Shown here piece by piece: positions 8,621 through 17,343 of a DNA stretch of 64,000 bases. The stretch lies in contig JAVBQJ010000019.1 in assembly GCA_031549115.1 (NCBI GenBank), forward strand, positions 11,695 to 75,694, read 5' to 3'. Source of the DNA: JAVBQJ01 sp031549115. Its GTDB lineage: Bacteria; Verrucomicrobiota; Lentisphaeria; Victivallales; Victivallaceae. The notes beneath the pieces were generated by a model. It was not told the DNA's origin. It worked only from the letters and a program-made list of their open reading frames with translations, and searched no databases. Made by a program: the position numbers and the translations under genes. Numbering within the stretch: position 1 is the first letter of the stretch; each line of letters opens with the position of its first letter.

Positions 8621-9328
8621 GTGACTAATGTTAAGTTTCAATGCTGGTTCGTGATGCTCATTTTGAGCTTCTGCGCGGGAGCGTTGCAGGCTGCTCCAGT
8701 CGTTCGTATTGCCCCTCAGACTGCATCGCTGGGGTCGTTTCCCGCCAACCGGGAACAAGCGCGGGAATTCACCGTTTTCAACGACGGCGACGAAACTTTG
8801 ACGCTCGACAAAATCAAAAGTACCTGCGGCTGCGCGGTCGGAGAATCCGCTGTTTCCGAGCTGAAAGCCGGCGAAAGCACCATTGTTACGGTGAAAATCG
8901 TCCCGGAGTCCATCGCCGGGCCATTTTCTAAGGCGTTGTTCATTCATTCGAACGATCCGGCGGCCCCCATCGCCTCGGTTTCGATTTCCGGGGTCAGTGT
9001 GCCGTTGGTCACGGTGCTGCCGCAGAACTTTATTTACGCGGGGGCGCTGGCGGCCAAGAAGGAGTGGCGTCAGGAATTCTTGCTGCGGACATCCGAAGCG
9101 GTCGAATGGGGCGAAATTGCGGTTTCCGGCCCGGCGGCGACGGTTGAGTTGGAGCCGCTTGCGGCAAAAGAGGGCGAAACGGGTCGGGAATACCGTTTGA
9201 TGGCAGCATGGCATCCGGCCGAAGCGGTCGCGTCGTTTCAACTTAAGATTCAGCTTCCCGTCGCCGCTCCGGCGGAGTGGAAGCCGGTGGAATTGGTCAT
9301 ACAGGGCAAGGTAGTCGAGGCGGAATAA
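8621..9328 (+). CDS. DUF1573-like exported protein, first gene of the T2SS operon
   Basis: The 235-residue protein starts at GTG 8621. A signal peptide is visible at residues about 8-25 (FVMLILSFCAGALQA). An Ig-like domain follows with the DUF1573 hallmark FTVFNDGDETLTLDKIKSTCGCA, where the invariant TCGC pair of cysteines sits after the FxxxNxG block. DUF1573 domains are common in Bacteroidetes and PVC genomes; their function is unknown, and an ASH/MSP-like interaction fold is the usual view. It is 15 bp before gspL and probably cotranscribed, so it may be an accessory periplasmic part of the secretion system. The second half (after about 130) has no motif I recognise. Confidence 0.7.
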   Translation: MTNVKFQCWFVMLILSFCAGALQAAPVVRIAPQTASLGSFPANREQAREFTVFNDGDETLTLDKIKSTCGCAVGESAVSELKAGESTIVTVKIVPESIAGPFSKALFIHSNDPAAPIASVSISGVSVPLVTVLPQNFIYAGALAAKKEWRQEFLLRTSEAVEWGEIAVSGPAATVELEPLAAKEGETGREYRLMAAWHPAEAVASFQLKIQLPVAAPAEWKPVELVIQGKVVEAE

Positions 9329-9343
9329 CGAAGGGATTGCTTC

Positions 9344-10513
9344 ATGTCGGTAAAAACGTGTCAGGTCATCCAGTGGGATTGCGAATGGCGGGTTTCCGCC
9401 TTTGTGATCGAATCCGGGCGTGATGACGGCTTGCGCACTGTGTTTTCGGCGCACGGCAGCCCGGCCGGCAGCTTCGTCGAACAACTGACCGAAGTACACC
9501 GGCAACTGAAATCCCATAAAGCCGATGTCATTGTTGTCGGCGGCGCTATTCCCGATGCCTACTGGTTCGAGTTGACGTTGCCTCCGGCGCCGTTGCGCGA
9601 GCTCGGCAATGTGCTGGAATTCGAGCTGCCCCGGCAGTTGCCGGGTGCGCCGGAGGAACTGGCGTGGTTCTACCGTCTGCTGGAAACCTCCGCCCGCAGC
9701 CGGGTGCGCGTGTTTTGTTGCCCCCAAAACCGCTGGCGGGAGGTGTCGGCGGCGCTGGGCGAAGCCGGGATTGACTTCGACGCTTACTGTCACGCCTTCA
9801 CCGCGGTTGAAACCAAACATGACGGCCAATTGCTTTTTTTGCCGGATCAACAGCCGGGGATGGTCTGGAATAAAGCGGAGGGCGAGCCGGTTGCGCTTCG
9901 CGAGTTGCGGATGGCGGACGCGGATTGCCCGGCCACGGAGCATCCCGAGCTGTTGATTGCCGAATATGCGCTGACCGAACGCTTCTGGCGCGACCGGCGC
10001 TATTTGTCCGATCAGCCCGCGTCGATGCGGCCGCAGCGGCTCCAGGGGTTGAAGCTCGTGGTCATCGCGCTGGGTATCCTGGTGCCGGTGCTGCTGGGGA
10101 TGTTGTGGTACCGCCATTACGATGACCGCCGGGGGCGGGAGAACGCGATTGCCCAGGAACTCGAAGACATCGAATACGCCCTGATTGCGCAGCAGGAGGG
10201 CATGGAAAAGTTGCTGCTCGCCGGCGAAAGCGCGCAAAAACTCCTGGCGGCGGTCGCGGAAATCGATCCGGCCGAAACGATGGCGGCGTTGAGCGAAAAA
10301 TTGCCGCCCCACGCCTGGATTACCAGTTTCCGCTACAGCGGCAACAAAGTGGCGCTGTCGCTGGCGATCAAGGGGGAAACCGATTCCATCGTTGAAACGC
10401 TGAACAACGGGATCCGTGCAATGGCGGTGGAAAGCCTGCGCCAGCAATTGAACAACGACGGCTCCACCACCATGACGGTGACGCTGCAGAAAAGTGTGGA
10501 GGCCGCGCCGTGA
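9344..10513 (+). CDS. gspL: GspL/PilM-PilN-like inner-membrane assembly protein
   Basis: In 389 residues this protein has an actin-like (PilM/GspL) cytoplasmic part at about 1-225, including LPPAPLRELGNVLEFELPRQLPG. One transmembrane helix follows at about 237-256 (LKLVVIALGILVPVLLGMLW), then a coiled coil and a C-terminal ferredoxin-like PilN/GspL domain (LPPHAWITSFRYSGNKVALSLAI). GspL recruits the GspE ATPase to the inner-membrane platform through its cytoplasmic domain and pairs with GspM. The ribosome-binding site is AAGGGA before ATG 9344. It overlaps the next gene by 4 bp (GTGA). Assignment rests on topology and gene order more than sequence identity. Confidence 0.75.
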   Translation: MSVKTCQVIQWDCEWRVSAFVIESGRDDGLRTVFSAHGSPAGSFVEQLTEVHRQLKSHKADVIVVGGAIPDAYWFELTLPPAPLRELGNVLEFELPRQLPGAPEELAWFYRLLETSARSRVRVFCCPQNRWREVSAALGEAGIDFDAYCHAFTAVETKHDGQLLFLPDQQPGMVWNKAEGEPVALRELRMADADCPATEHPELLIAEYALTERFWRDRRYLSDQPASMRPQRLQGLKLVVIALGILVPVLLGMLWYRHYDDRRGRENAIAQELEDIEYALIAQQEGMEKLLLAGESAQKLLAAVAEIDPAETMAALSEKLPPHAWITSFRYSGNKVALSLAIKGETDSIVETLNNGIRAMAVESLRQQLNNDGSTTMTVTLQKSVEAAP

Positions 10514-11121
10514 ATATTCTTTTGGAAAAAATCGCCTTTTACTGGCAGGAAAAGCGGCAGACTTTCGTGTTGGCGGTGGTGGGGGCTCTCCTGGCGTTGA
10601 TTTCGCTTTTGATCAATCTCTCGTACTTTCTGCCCGGTTCGGACGGTACGACCATCGAGGACGAACTGGCGAATGTGACCGTGTGCCAGGAGGAGTTGCG
10701 TGACCTGATCGCCCGGAAGCGCCAGTTGCAGACGCCGGTCGCGTTGCTGCGCGACCTGGAACGGGCATTCTGGCTGCCGGAGCGCGACGGCAACCCGGCC
10801 ATCGAATTCCGCCGCCGGATCGAGACCGCGGCGCAGCAATCGGGGATCGTGTTGAAGTCAATCGGCAGCCTGCAGACGGCCAAGATTGCCAACGGCGCGA
10901 TGTCGTATGAGGTCGCCATTCAGGCCAATGCCAAATACGAAGAGCTGCTGCACTTCATGAACGCGCTGCGGCAGGACGGACGCGGTAACTGCTTCTGGAG
11001 CACACTGACGCTCAACGTCGACAACACCAACGCGCCGAATTTTCTGCTGGTGACCGGCAACGTCAAAACGGTCGCGGTGACCGCGCCCGAGATCCTCGAA
11101 TTGTGGAGGAGGGAACCATGA
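10510..11121 (+). CDS. gspM: GspM/PilO-like inner-membrane assembly protein
   Basis: The 203-residue protein starts at GTG 10510, overlapping the gspL stop. It has a short cytoplasmic N-terminus, one transmembrane helix at about 19-38 (FVLAVVGALLALISLLINLS), a coiled coil (about 50-85) and a periplasmic alpha/beta domain of the PilO/GspM kind (SYEVAIQANAKYEELLHFMN). GspM is the partner of GspL in the inner-membrane platform. The order L-M followed by a C-like protein matches a PilM-N-O-P layout. Sequence divergence makes the individual call moderate, but topology and context agree. Confidence 0.7.
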   Translation: MNILLEKIAFYWQEKRQTFVLAVVGALLALISLLINLSYFLPGSDGTTIEDELANVTVCQEELRDLIARKRQLQTPVALLRDLERAFWLPERDGNPAIEFRRRIETAAQQSGIVLKSIGSLQTAKIANGAMSYEVAIQANAKYEELLHFMNALRQDGRGNCFWSTLTLNVDNTNAPNFLLVTGNVKTVAVTAPEILELWRREP

Positions 11122-11735
11122 AGCGCGGCTTATGGATTGCCTGTCTGGCCCTGATGGCGTTGGCGGCGTGGCTGGGGTGGTGCCATTGGATGTTCGCCGC
11201 TTCGCCGCCGGACGAAGAACTGTCGCAGACGCCGCACGCCGGCGCCGATGTGACGGTGTCGGCGCCGACGGCTCCGGTGGCGCTTGACACCGAGCTGATG
11301 AAGAACACCAATTTATTCGATCCCGAGCGAGGCCGCGCCAAGGTTGCCGAAACCGGCAACGCCGCCCCACCGGAACGCCCGAACTTCGAGCTGGTCGGGA
11401 TATGTTCCCTGGGCGATTCCTCCGGGGCGATCATCGACCGGAAAAATGAGGTCGGCGGCGATCCGAAAAAAGTACGGCGGTATTATGTGCTGGGCAGCGA
11501 GGTCGGCAATGGTTTCATTCTGGATACGGTGACGGACCAAATGGTCATTTTGCGCCGGGACGGCGAAGTGCTGGAGTTGAAGGTCGGGCGCTCGCGTTTC
11601 GGTGAACAGGCCAAAGGCAGCGCCAGTTTGGAACGTACCGGCATTTCGGCTCCGGTGGCGGAACCGCAAATCGTTCAAACCGGGTCATCCGAGCCGATGC
11701 CACCTTCAGAGGACAATAACGGAGGAACACGATGA
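11118..11735 (+). CDS. GspC/PilP-like protein linking platform to secretin
   Basis: I chose ATG 11118 because it overlaps the gspM stop (ATGA) and follows GGAGGAGGG. An alternative start at 11103 only adds MEEGT. The 205-residue product has an N-terminal transmembrane helix (about 4-22), a low-complexity periplasmic linker and the compact HR/PilP-type domain: NLFDPERG, then ELVGICSLGDSSGAIIDRK and a beta-rich YYVLGSEVGNGFILDTVTD. In T2SS this domain binds the N0 domain of the GspD secretin, which is the next gene. The C-terminal 50 residues look disordered, and no PDZ domain is visible. Confidence 0.7.
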   Translation: MKRGLWIACLALMALAAWLGWCHWMFAASPPDEELSQTPHAGADVTVSAPTAPVALDTELMKNTNLFDPERGRAKVAETGNAAPPERPNFELVGICSLGDSSGAIIDRKNEVGGDPKKVRRYYVLGSEVGNGFILDTVTDQMVILRRDGEVLELKVGRSRFGEQAKGSASLERTGISAPVAEPQIVQTGSSEPMPPSEDNNGGTR

Positions 11736-13993
11736 AATATCACTGGATGGCGGGAGGGTTGGCGCTGTGCCTCTTGGCGGGCAGTTGCCAGTCGTTGCCC
11801 CAGCTCGAGGAGGACAAGGACGAGCCGGTACCCGAGCAGCATGAATATTCGATCCTGACCGATGTCAAGGATGCCGGTTACGGCGAAAGCGTGCTTTTGA
11901 TGAATGCTGAAATAACCCCCGAGGCACGTGCGCGGCTGGCGCAAAGCGAGGCCATCATAGTGCCGTCGGAATATCTGCTGGAGGATGCCGGGATTACCGG
12001 GAATGTCCCGGAGGCGGAGGACCGGATGGAGGAAATCTACCATAAACTCTTTTCCGAGACCGACCGGGAGGAACTGATCAAGGTCGCGATCAACTTCGAT
12101 GCCGCCAACCTATCGGATGTGATTCCTTCGTTCGCGACGCCGCTCAAGATCAATTATATCCTCGACAGCGATGCCGCCGGCACGGTCACCATGTCGGTCA
12201 ACGATTCGCTGACTGTGCGCGAGGTCTGGCGGGTTTTCGAACAGATCCTGACGCTGGCCGGTGCGTATTGCGAGCTGGACGGCAAGGTGCTGCACATCCG
12301 CCCGGCAGCCAAGATCGTCAAAGAATCGCAGATGTTGGAGGCCGAATCCAATATCGTCGCGCGGGTGATTCCGTTGAAGTTTCTCTCCGCCGAAGGAGTG
12401 GCGACGCAGATTGCGCGGTTGTTGCCATCAGAAAACTCGGTGATCGCGCTGGCCCGGCAGAATGCCTTGCTGGTGGTTGAAACCCGTCCCCGCCTCGACC
12501 GGTTGGTGACCTTGATTACGCAACTCGACCGCAAACCGAAGGCCGGCTGGTCGCAGGTGGTGATCCAGTGTGTTCATGTGCCGAGCCTTCAGGTCAAGGA
12601 GGAGCTTTTGAACGTGCTCCCGGTATTGGGATTTCCGGCGGTCGACGGCAACCAGGACGCGGATCCGGGGGCGATTTCGGTCACCAGTCTGGACCGCATC
12701 GGTGTTATCGTCGCGTCGGCGGTCACCCCGGAGGCGTTGATGGAGCTGAAGCGGTGGGTGAAAATCCTCGACCGCGCCGATACCGGTGAGCAGGAGCGGG
12801 TGTATATTTATGAAGTGGTGAACGGCAAGGCCGACGAATTCGTGCAGGCGCTGGCGGCGGTGTTCCCGGTCGAAAGTTCAACCTTGAGCAGCTCCGGCAA
12901 GGAGGGCGAAACCAAAACCTCCGCGCAGGCCGGGGGAACCTCGCGCCAGTCTGTGACGGCTGCGACGACCGACACAACCAAAAAGACGGCGGCTTTGCCC
13001 GGCGAAGCCTCGGTGAGCCTCTTCGATACGCCGGTGAAAATTTTCGCCGACGCGGTGCATAACCGTCTTCTGATCCGTACCACGCCGCAGGCTTACGGCA
13101 TGATCGACGCGATTCTGCGACGGATCGACACCATCCCGACGCAGATATTGATGCAGGTGCTGGTGGTCGAGATCGAACTCAACGACAACAATGAGTTCGG
13201 CATGGAGTTTTCCCTTTCCGGCAGCGGCGGCGACGCGGAAAGTATTTTTGACACCAACTTCGAAGCGTTGCAGCCATCGGCGCCTCCGGGACAGACCGGA
13301 GGGAAAATTTACATCTACAATCCGAATAATCCGGACGAAAAATTCGGCTATATCCGCGCCATCGCCGGGCGTACCAATCTCAAGGTGCTGTCCAGCCCGC
13401 AGATCCTCGCCACCAGCCACTCGGAAGCGAAAATCTCGGTGGGTAAAAGAGTACCCATTGTGACCAGCGACATCACCGACACGGCCTCAAGTGTCGATCC
13501 GAATAACACCGCATTGCGCCGCTCGTACCAATATGAAGACACCGGCATCATCCTGACCGTGACGCCCCAGGCGACCAAGGGCGGTTTGATTTCGATGCAG
13601 ATCAAACAGATCATTTCCGACGCGGTGGACAACACCATGCGCGGGATCGACTCGCCGATCATCAAGGAGGACGAGCTGAACACCACCCTGTCGTTGCGTT
13701 CCGGCCGGACGCTGATCCTCGGCGGCTTGATCAAGGAAAAGAAAAACGAGACCGTCAGTTCGATTCCGATCATCGCCGACATCCCGTTCCTGAAGCACCT
13801 GTTCGGCAACACCATCCAGACCGCCGAACGCACCGAAATCCTGGTGCTGGTCACCGCGACCATCATCACCGAGGAAACCGAATTGCAAATCATGCTGCGG
13901 CGCTATGCCCAGGCAATCGACGAGATCAAGCGCTTCGAGCACAATCAGTTCAATCCGCCGAAAAAGGGCGGCGACGAAGAGGCGAAAAAGTGA
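11732..13993 (+). CDS. gspD: Type II secretion secretin (outer-membrane channel)
   Basis: The 753-residue secretin oligomerises in the outer membrane to form the exit gate. The signal sequence ends at a cysteine (LLAGSC, C19); the -3 residue is Ala, so lipidation is plausible but not certain. N0/N1-type domains begin near residue 110 (LIKVAINFDAANLSDVIPSF), followed by repeated N-domains, a Ser/Thr/Lys-rich loop (about 385-415) and the secretin core. That core includes KVLSSPQILATSHSEAKISVG, VPIV, ILGGLI and IPIIADIPFLKHLFGN followed by ERTEILVLVTATII. All core blocks are intact. It overlaps its neighbours by 4 bp on each side. No GspS pilotin gene is present in the window. Confidence 0.93.
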   Translation: MKYHWMAGGLALCLLAGSCQSLPQLEEDKDEPVPEQHEYSILTDVKDAGYGESVLLMNAEITPEARARLAQSEAIIVPSEYLLEDAGITGNVPEAEDRMEEIYHKLFSETDREELIKVAINFDAANLSDVIPSFATPLKINYILDSDAAGTVTMSVNDSLTVREVWRVFEQILTLAGAYCELDGKVLHIRPAAKIVKESQMLEAESNIVARVIPLKFLSAEGVATQIARLLPSENSVIALARQNALLVVETRPRLDRLVTLITQLDRKPKAGWSQVVIQCVHVPSLQVKEELLNVLPVLGFPAVDGNQDADPGAISVTSLDRIGVIVASAVTPEALMELKRWVKILDRADTGEQERVYIYEVVNGKADEFVQALAAVFPVESSTLSSSGKEGETKTSAQAGGTSRQSVTAATTDTTKKTAALPGEASVSLFDTPVKIFADAVHNRLLIRTTPQAYGMIDAILRRIDTIPTQILMQVLVVEIELNDNNEFGMEFSLSGSGGDAESIFDTNFEALQPSAPPGQTGGKIYIYNPNNPDEKFGYIRAIAGRTNLKVLSSPQILATSHSEAKISVGKRVPIVTSDITDTASSVDPNNTALRRSYQYEDTGIILTVTPQATKGGLISMQIKQIISDAVDNTMRGIDSPIIKEDELNTTLSLRSGRTLILGGLIKEKKNETVSSIPIIADIPFLKHLFGNTIQTAERTEILVLVTATIITEETELQIMLRRYAQAIDEIKRFEHNQFNPPKKGGDEEAKK

Positions 13994-15567
13994 TTGACTT
14001 CGACTCCATCCGCGCGAACCTGACGCGCTGCGACAGCGGATATGCTGAAAAAGTCCGCGCCCACGGCGCGCGTGAAACCGATTGGCTGCTGTGCTCCTCC
14101 GGCACGGTGACCGAAGCGGAGTTGTTGAAGATTTACGCCGATGCCTCCGGGCTGCCGGTGATCGAAGAGGAGGAGCTCGCCGGAGAACTGAAATCGCCCG
14201 GCGGCATCGCCCAGGAATACATGAAGCACTATTGCTGCATGGCGTTGGAAGTCACGCCGGACGAATGGCAACTCCTGGTTTGCGATCCGTATGCGCTGGA
14301 GCGGCACCGGGCGGTTTTTCATGTCAGTTATGGAAAGAAAATTTCTTTTGCGTTGGTACGCCGCAGTCTGCTGGAGCGTTTGATCGCGTCCGCCGCCCCC
14401 AAGGGTGACGAATATGTGGACGCCGTCGATGCCGAAAGCGAGGAGGCATTACGCAACCTCGCCAGCGAGGCGCAGATCGTCCGGCTGGTCAACGAGCTGT
14501 TTCTGCAGGCCGCCGAGCGGCAGGCCAGCGACATTCACGTTGAGCCGGAGGAGGATGTCCTGATCATCCGCTTCCGTATCGATGGCGTGCTGGCCGAATA
14601 TTTGAAGCTACCGTTGACCCAATACCCTGCCGTGGCCAGCCGGATCAAGCTGATCGCGGATCTCAACATCGCCGAAAGTCGGGTGCCGCAGGACGGCCGG
14701 ACTACCATTCAGCTCGGTCGCTCCGATATGGACATCCGGATATCGACGATTCCGACCATGAGCGGCGAAAGTATTGTGCTGCGGCTGCTGAAAAAAGACG
14801 CGATTTCTTTCGATCTGGCCAACGTCGGGATGCTGCCGGAAATGCAGAAGTCATTTGAGGAGTTGATCAAAATTCCGCACGGCATGATCCTGGTGGTGGG
14901 GCCGACCGGTTCGGGCAAGTCGACCACCTTGTACAGCGTGGTGACGCAGCTCAACGACCGCAAGCGCAAGATCATCACCATCGAAGACCCGGTCGAATAC
15001 CGTCTGCCCGGCTTGTCGCAGATGCAGGTCAATGCCAAAATCGACGTCACCTTCGCTGCCGGACTCAGGTCGATTGTGCGCCAGGACCCCGATATCATCT
15101 TAGTGGGCGAAATCCGCGACCGCGAAACCGCCGACATTGCGATCAACGCGGCGCTCACCGGACACCTGGTGTTGAGCACCTTGCACACCAACGACGCGGC
15201 GGGGGCGGTCAGCCGTTTGCAGGATATGGGGGTGGAAAGTTTCTTGCTGGCATCCGCGTTGTACGGCGTATTGTCGCAACGGCTGGTGCGAAAAATCTGC
15301 CCGCAGTGCCATGGCGCGGGCCAGCTCGCCGGCAACCGCTGCCGCAACTGCGGCGGCAGCGGCTACCGCGGCCGTACCGGGATTTTTGAATTGCTGCTGG
15401 TGGACGACGAAATCCGCAAGGCCATCGCCAGGCAACTGGACAACAGCGAAATCGCCAAACTGGCGATGAATAAGGGCATGGAGCCGTTGGTGGCGGACGG
15501 CATGAAAAAGGTCGCTTCCGGAATCACCACCGAGGCGGAGGTCAAACGTTCGGCAGCGGGGGGATGA
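13990..15567 (+). CDS. gspE: Type II secretion ATPase
   Basis: The 525-residue cytoplasmic motor of the PulE/PilB family starts at GTG 13990 inside the gspD stop. Residues 1-130 form the N1E-like domain that docks to GspL. Walker A is GPTGSGKST (304-312), the Asp box is IITIEDPVEYRL, Walker B is DPDIILVGEIRD and the His box is HLVLSTLHTNDA. A tetracysteine zinc motif (C437, C440, C451, C454) completes the set. Every catalytic block is present. Only one such ATPase exists in the operon and there is no PilT, which argues for a T2SS rather than a retractile pilus. Confidence 0.94.
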   Translation: MIDFDSIRANLTRCDSGYAEKVRAHGARETDWLLCSSGTVTEAELLKIYADASGLPVIEEEELAGELKSPGGIAQEYMKHYCCMALEVTPDEWQLLVCDPYALERHRAVFHVSYGKKISFALVRRSLLERLIASAAPKGDEYVDAVDAESEEALRNLASEAQIVRLVNELFLQAAERQASDIHVEPEEDVLIIRFRIDGVLAEYLKLPLTQYPAVASRIKLIADLNIAESRVPQDGRTTIQLGRSDMDIRISTIPTMSGESIVLRLLKKDAISFDLANVGMLPEMQKSFEELIKIPHGMILVVGPTGSGKSTTLYSVVTQLNDRKRKIITIEDPVEYRLPGLSQMQVNAKIDVTFAAGLRSIVRQDPDIILVGEIRDRETADIAINAALTGHLVLSTLHTNDAAGAVSRLQDMGVESFLLASALYGVLSQRLVRKICPQCHGAGQLAGNRCRNCGGSGYRGRTGIFELLLVDDEIRKAIARQLDNSEIAKLAMNKGMEPLVADGMKKVASGITTEAEVKRSAAGG

Positions 15568-15568
15568 C

Positions 15569-16765
15569 ATGGCATTATACCGATACAGGGCAACCCAGGC
15601 GTCCGGGCAGCGAACCGAAGTCACCATCGAGGGGGATTCTCCCGACGATGCGCTGGTGCGGCTCCGGGCGCGCGGCCTGACGCCGGTCAAATTCCTCGGC
15701 GAAGCCAATTTGTCGAGCGGTTTTTCTTTCCGGCGGCAAAAGGGCGGCTTCAACGTCTACAGTTTCACCGACCGGCTGGTGCCGTTGCTGGAGGCGCAGA
15801 TTACGCTGGAGCGGGCGCTGGCGATCATGTCCGAATCCGGAGACGAGGACAAAAACCACGCGGTGATCGTGGCCTTGCGCAAGGGGCTGCATGAGGGCAA
15901 AAAGTTTTCCGAGCTGATCCGTTCCCATGGCGACCGCTTCCCGAAGATTTACGCTAACCTGGTGGAGACCGGCGAGGAAACCGGCTGCATGACCGAGGTG
16001 ATGAGCGAACTGCAGCGTTTCATGACCGAGTCTAAGGAGCAGAAGGATTTTCTGATCACCAGCTCGATTTACCCGGCGACGATCCTGACCATCACCCTCG
16101 GGGTGATTGTACTGATGTTCGCGGTATTCATCCCGCGCTTCTCGCAGATTTTCCTCGATATGGGCAAGGCCCTGCCGCTGCCGACGCAGATCATGCTGAC
16201 CGTCAGCCGGATTTTCAATACGGCGTGGCCGGTGTGGATCCTGCTGTTCTTCGGAATCTGCTGGCTGGTGATCCGCATCCGGCGCGGCGGCAAAGCGAAA
16301 ATCTGGTGGGATCGGACGGCGCTACGGCTGCCGATTATCGGTGGATTGTTCCAGAGCATCGAGCTCTCGCGCTTCATCCGCACCTTGTCGATTCTGATTT
16401 CCAATCAGGTGCATCTTTTGAACTCGGTCACAATCGCCTCGCGGGTGTTGGAAAATACCCAATTGGCCGGCAGTTTTTCCAACGTTGCCGCCGATCTGCG
16501 CGAAGGCAAAAAACTGTCGGCGGCGCTGAAAAAGAGCCGTTTCATGCCCTCGGAGGCGCTGCAGGTGCTGAAGGTCGGCGAAGAATCCGGCAACGTCGGC
16601 TTTATGCTGCGCCGGGTCGCCGAGGGGATGGAAAAACAGACCAAGCAGCAGATCAAACGCCTGCTGGCGCTCTTCGAGCCGGCCGTAATCGTCATCCTGG
16701 CGGTCGTGGTGTTAGTGGTGGTGATTTCGATTTTTCTGGCCGTAATGGAAATGAACAATATATGA
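15569..16765 (+). CDS. gspF: Type II secretion inner-membrane platform protein
   Basis: The 398-residue protein has the GspF/PilC pattern. An N-terminal segment MALYRYRATQASGQRTEV is followed by two repeated helical T2SSF domains (about 65-190 and 270-390), each followed by hydrophobic helices. The signature RFPKIYANLVETGEETG appears in the first repeat and ALQVLKVGEESGNVGFML in the second. The last helix (VIVILAVVVLVVVISIFLAV) ends in the typical MEMNNI tail. It starts 1 bp after gspE. The gene should anchor GspE and drive pseudopilus growth. A GIY-YIG gene follows directly, which is unusual. Confidence 0.93.
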   Translation: MALYRYRATQASGQRTEVTIEGDSPDDALVRLRARGLTPVKFLGEANLSSGFSFRRQKGGFNVYSFTDRLVPLLEAQITLERALAIMSESGDEDKNHAVIVALRKGLHEGKKFSELIRSHGDRFPKIYANLVETGEETGCMTEVMSELQRFMTESKEQKDFLITSSIYPATILTITLGVIVLMFAVFIPRFSQIFLDMGKALPLPTQIMLTVSRIFNTAWPVWILLFFGICWLVIRIRRGGKAKIWWDRTALRLPIIGGLFQSIELSRFIRTLSILISNQVHLLNSVTIASRVLENTQLAGSFSNVAADLREGKKLSAALKKSRFMPSEALQVLKVGEESGNVGFMLRRVAEGMEKQTKQQIKRLLALFEPAVIVILAVVVLVVVISIFLAVMEMNNI

Positions 16766-16782
16766 AAAAGGAGATTTTGCAA

Positions 16783-17343
16783 ATGCCATACGATCATGTT
16801 TTTGACAGTCCCATGAGAACACGCAACACGATTTCATGGGAGAAATTGCACGAAAATCGATTGGACTATTCTGAATTTTCTGCCAGGGCAATTTCAATTA
16901 ATGATTATTTTGGAGACGGAATAGGCGTAGTAACTAGTGTGGCAAATTTAAGGCAGCATAACATTTATGCAACTTATCCAGAACGGCTCCCGCCTCCACA
17001 TGATGATCGTTTTGACTTCCCTGGTCTCTATATTTTTTTGAACCATGCAGGCGAGCCATTTTATGTTGGAATTTCAAGAACGGTAGTACAGCGGATTCAA
17101 CAACATATCAAGGGCACTGCTCATAACACAGCCACAGTTGCTTATCAGATTTTTGCAGAAGAACAGAATCCTGACAATCGAGAAGAATTCGATAACCATG
17201 CTGACCGAGGTACTATAACTGGATTACTTATGCAACAAAAAGTTGCGATGTATAAAATTACTGGCGATGAACAAATGCATTTTGATGAGTTCCGCATTGC
17301 GCAAGAACTTAAAACCTACTACAACAGCTTTCGAACCCACTGA
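16783..17343 (+). CDS. GIY-YIG domain protein inserted in the T2SS operon
   Basis: The 186-residue protein starts at ATG 16783, 9 nt after AAAGGAG. A longer start (16762) would overlap the gspF stop. Residues about 81-98 carry the GIY-YIG core (GLYIFLNHAGEPFYVGIS), followed by an arginine helix (RTVVQRIQQHIKG) and, near the end, a glutamate helix (FRIAQELKTYYNS) that could supply the metal-binding Glu. The family contains nucleases of UvrC, homing-endonuclease and restriction types. No DNA-binding domain is visible in the first 80 residues. Base composition is clearly more AT-rich than the flanking gsp genes, which suggests recent acquisition. The next gene starts at its stop (TGATG), so it sits inside the transcription unit without breaking it. 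Its role here is unknown. Confidence 0.8.
   Translation: MPYDHVFDSPMRTRNTISWEKLHENRLDYSEFSARAISINDYFGDGIGVVTSVANLRQHNIYATYPERLPPPHDDRFDFPGLYIFLNHAGEPFYVGISRTVVQRIQQHIKGTAHNTATVAYQIFAEEQNPDNREEFDNHADRGTITGLLMQQKVAMYKITGDEQMHFDEFRIAQELKTYYNSFRTH

Noticed and set aside
8531..10447. 638-codon minus-strand frame over the DUF1573 and gspL genes
   Set aside because: The plus-strand genes have start signals, overlaps and recognisable domains; the minus frame has none.
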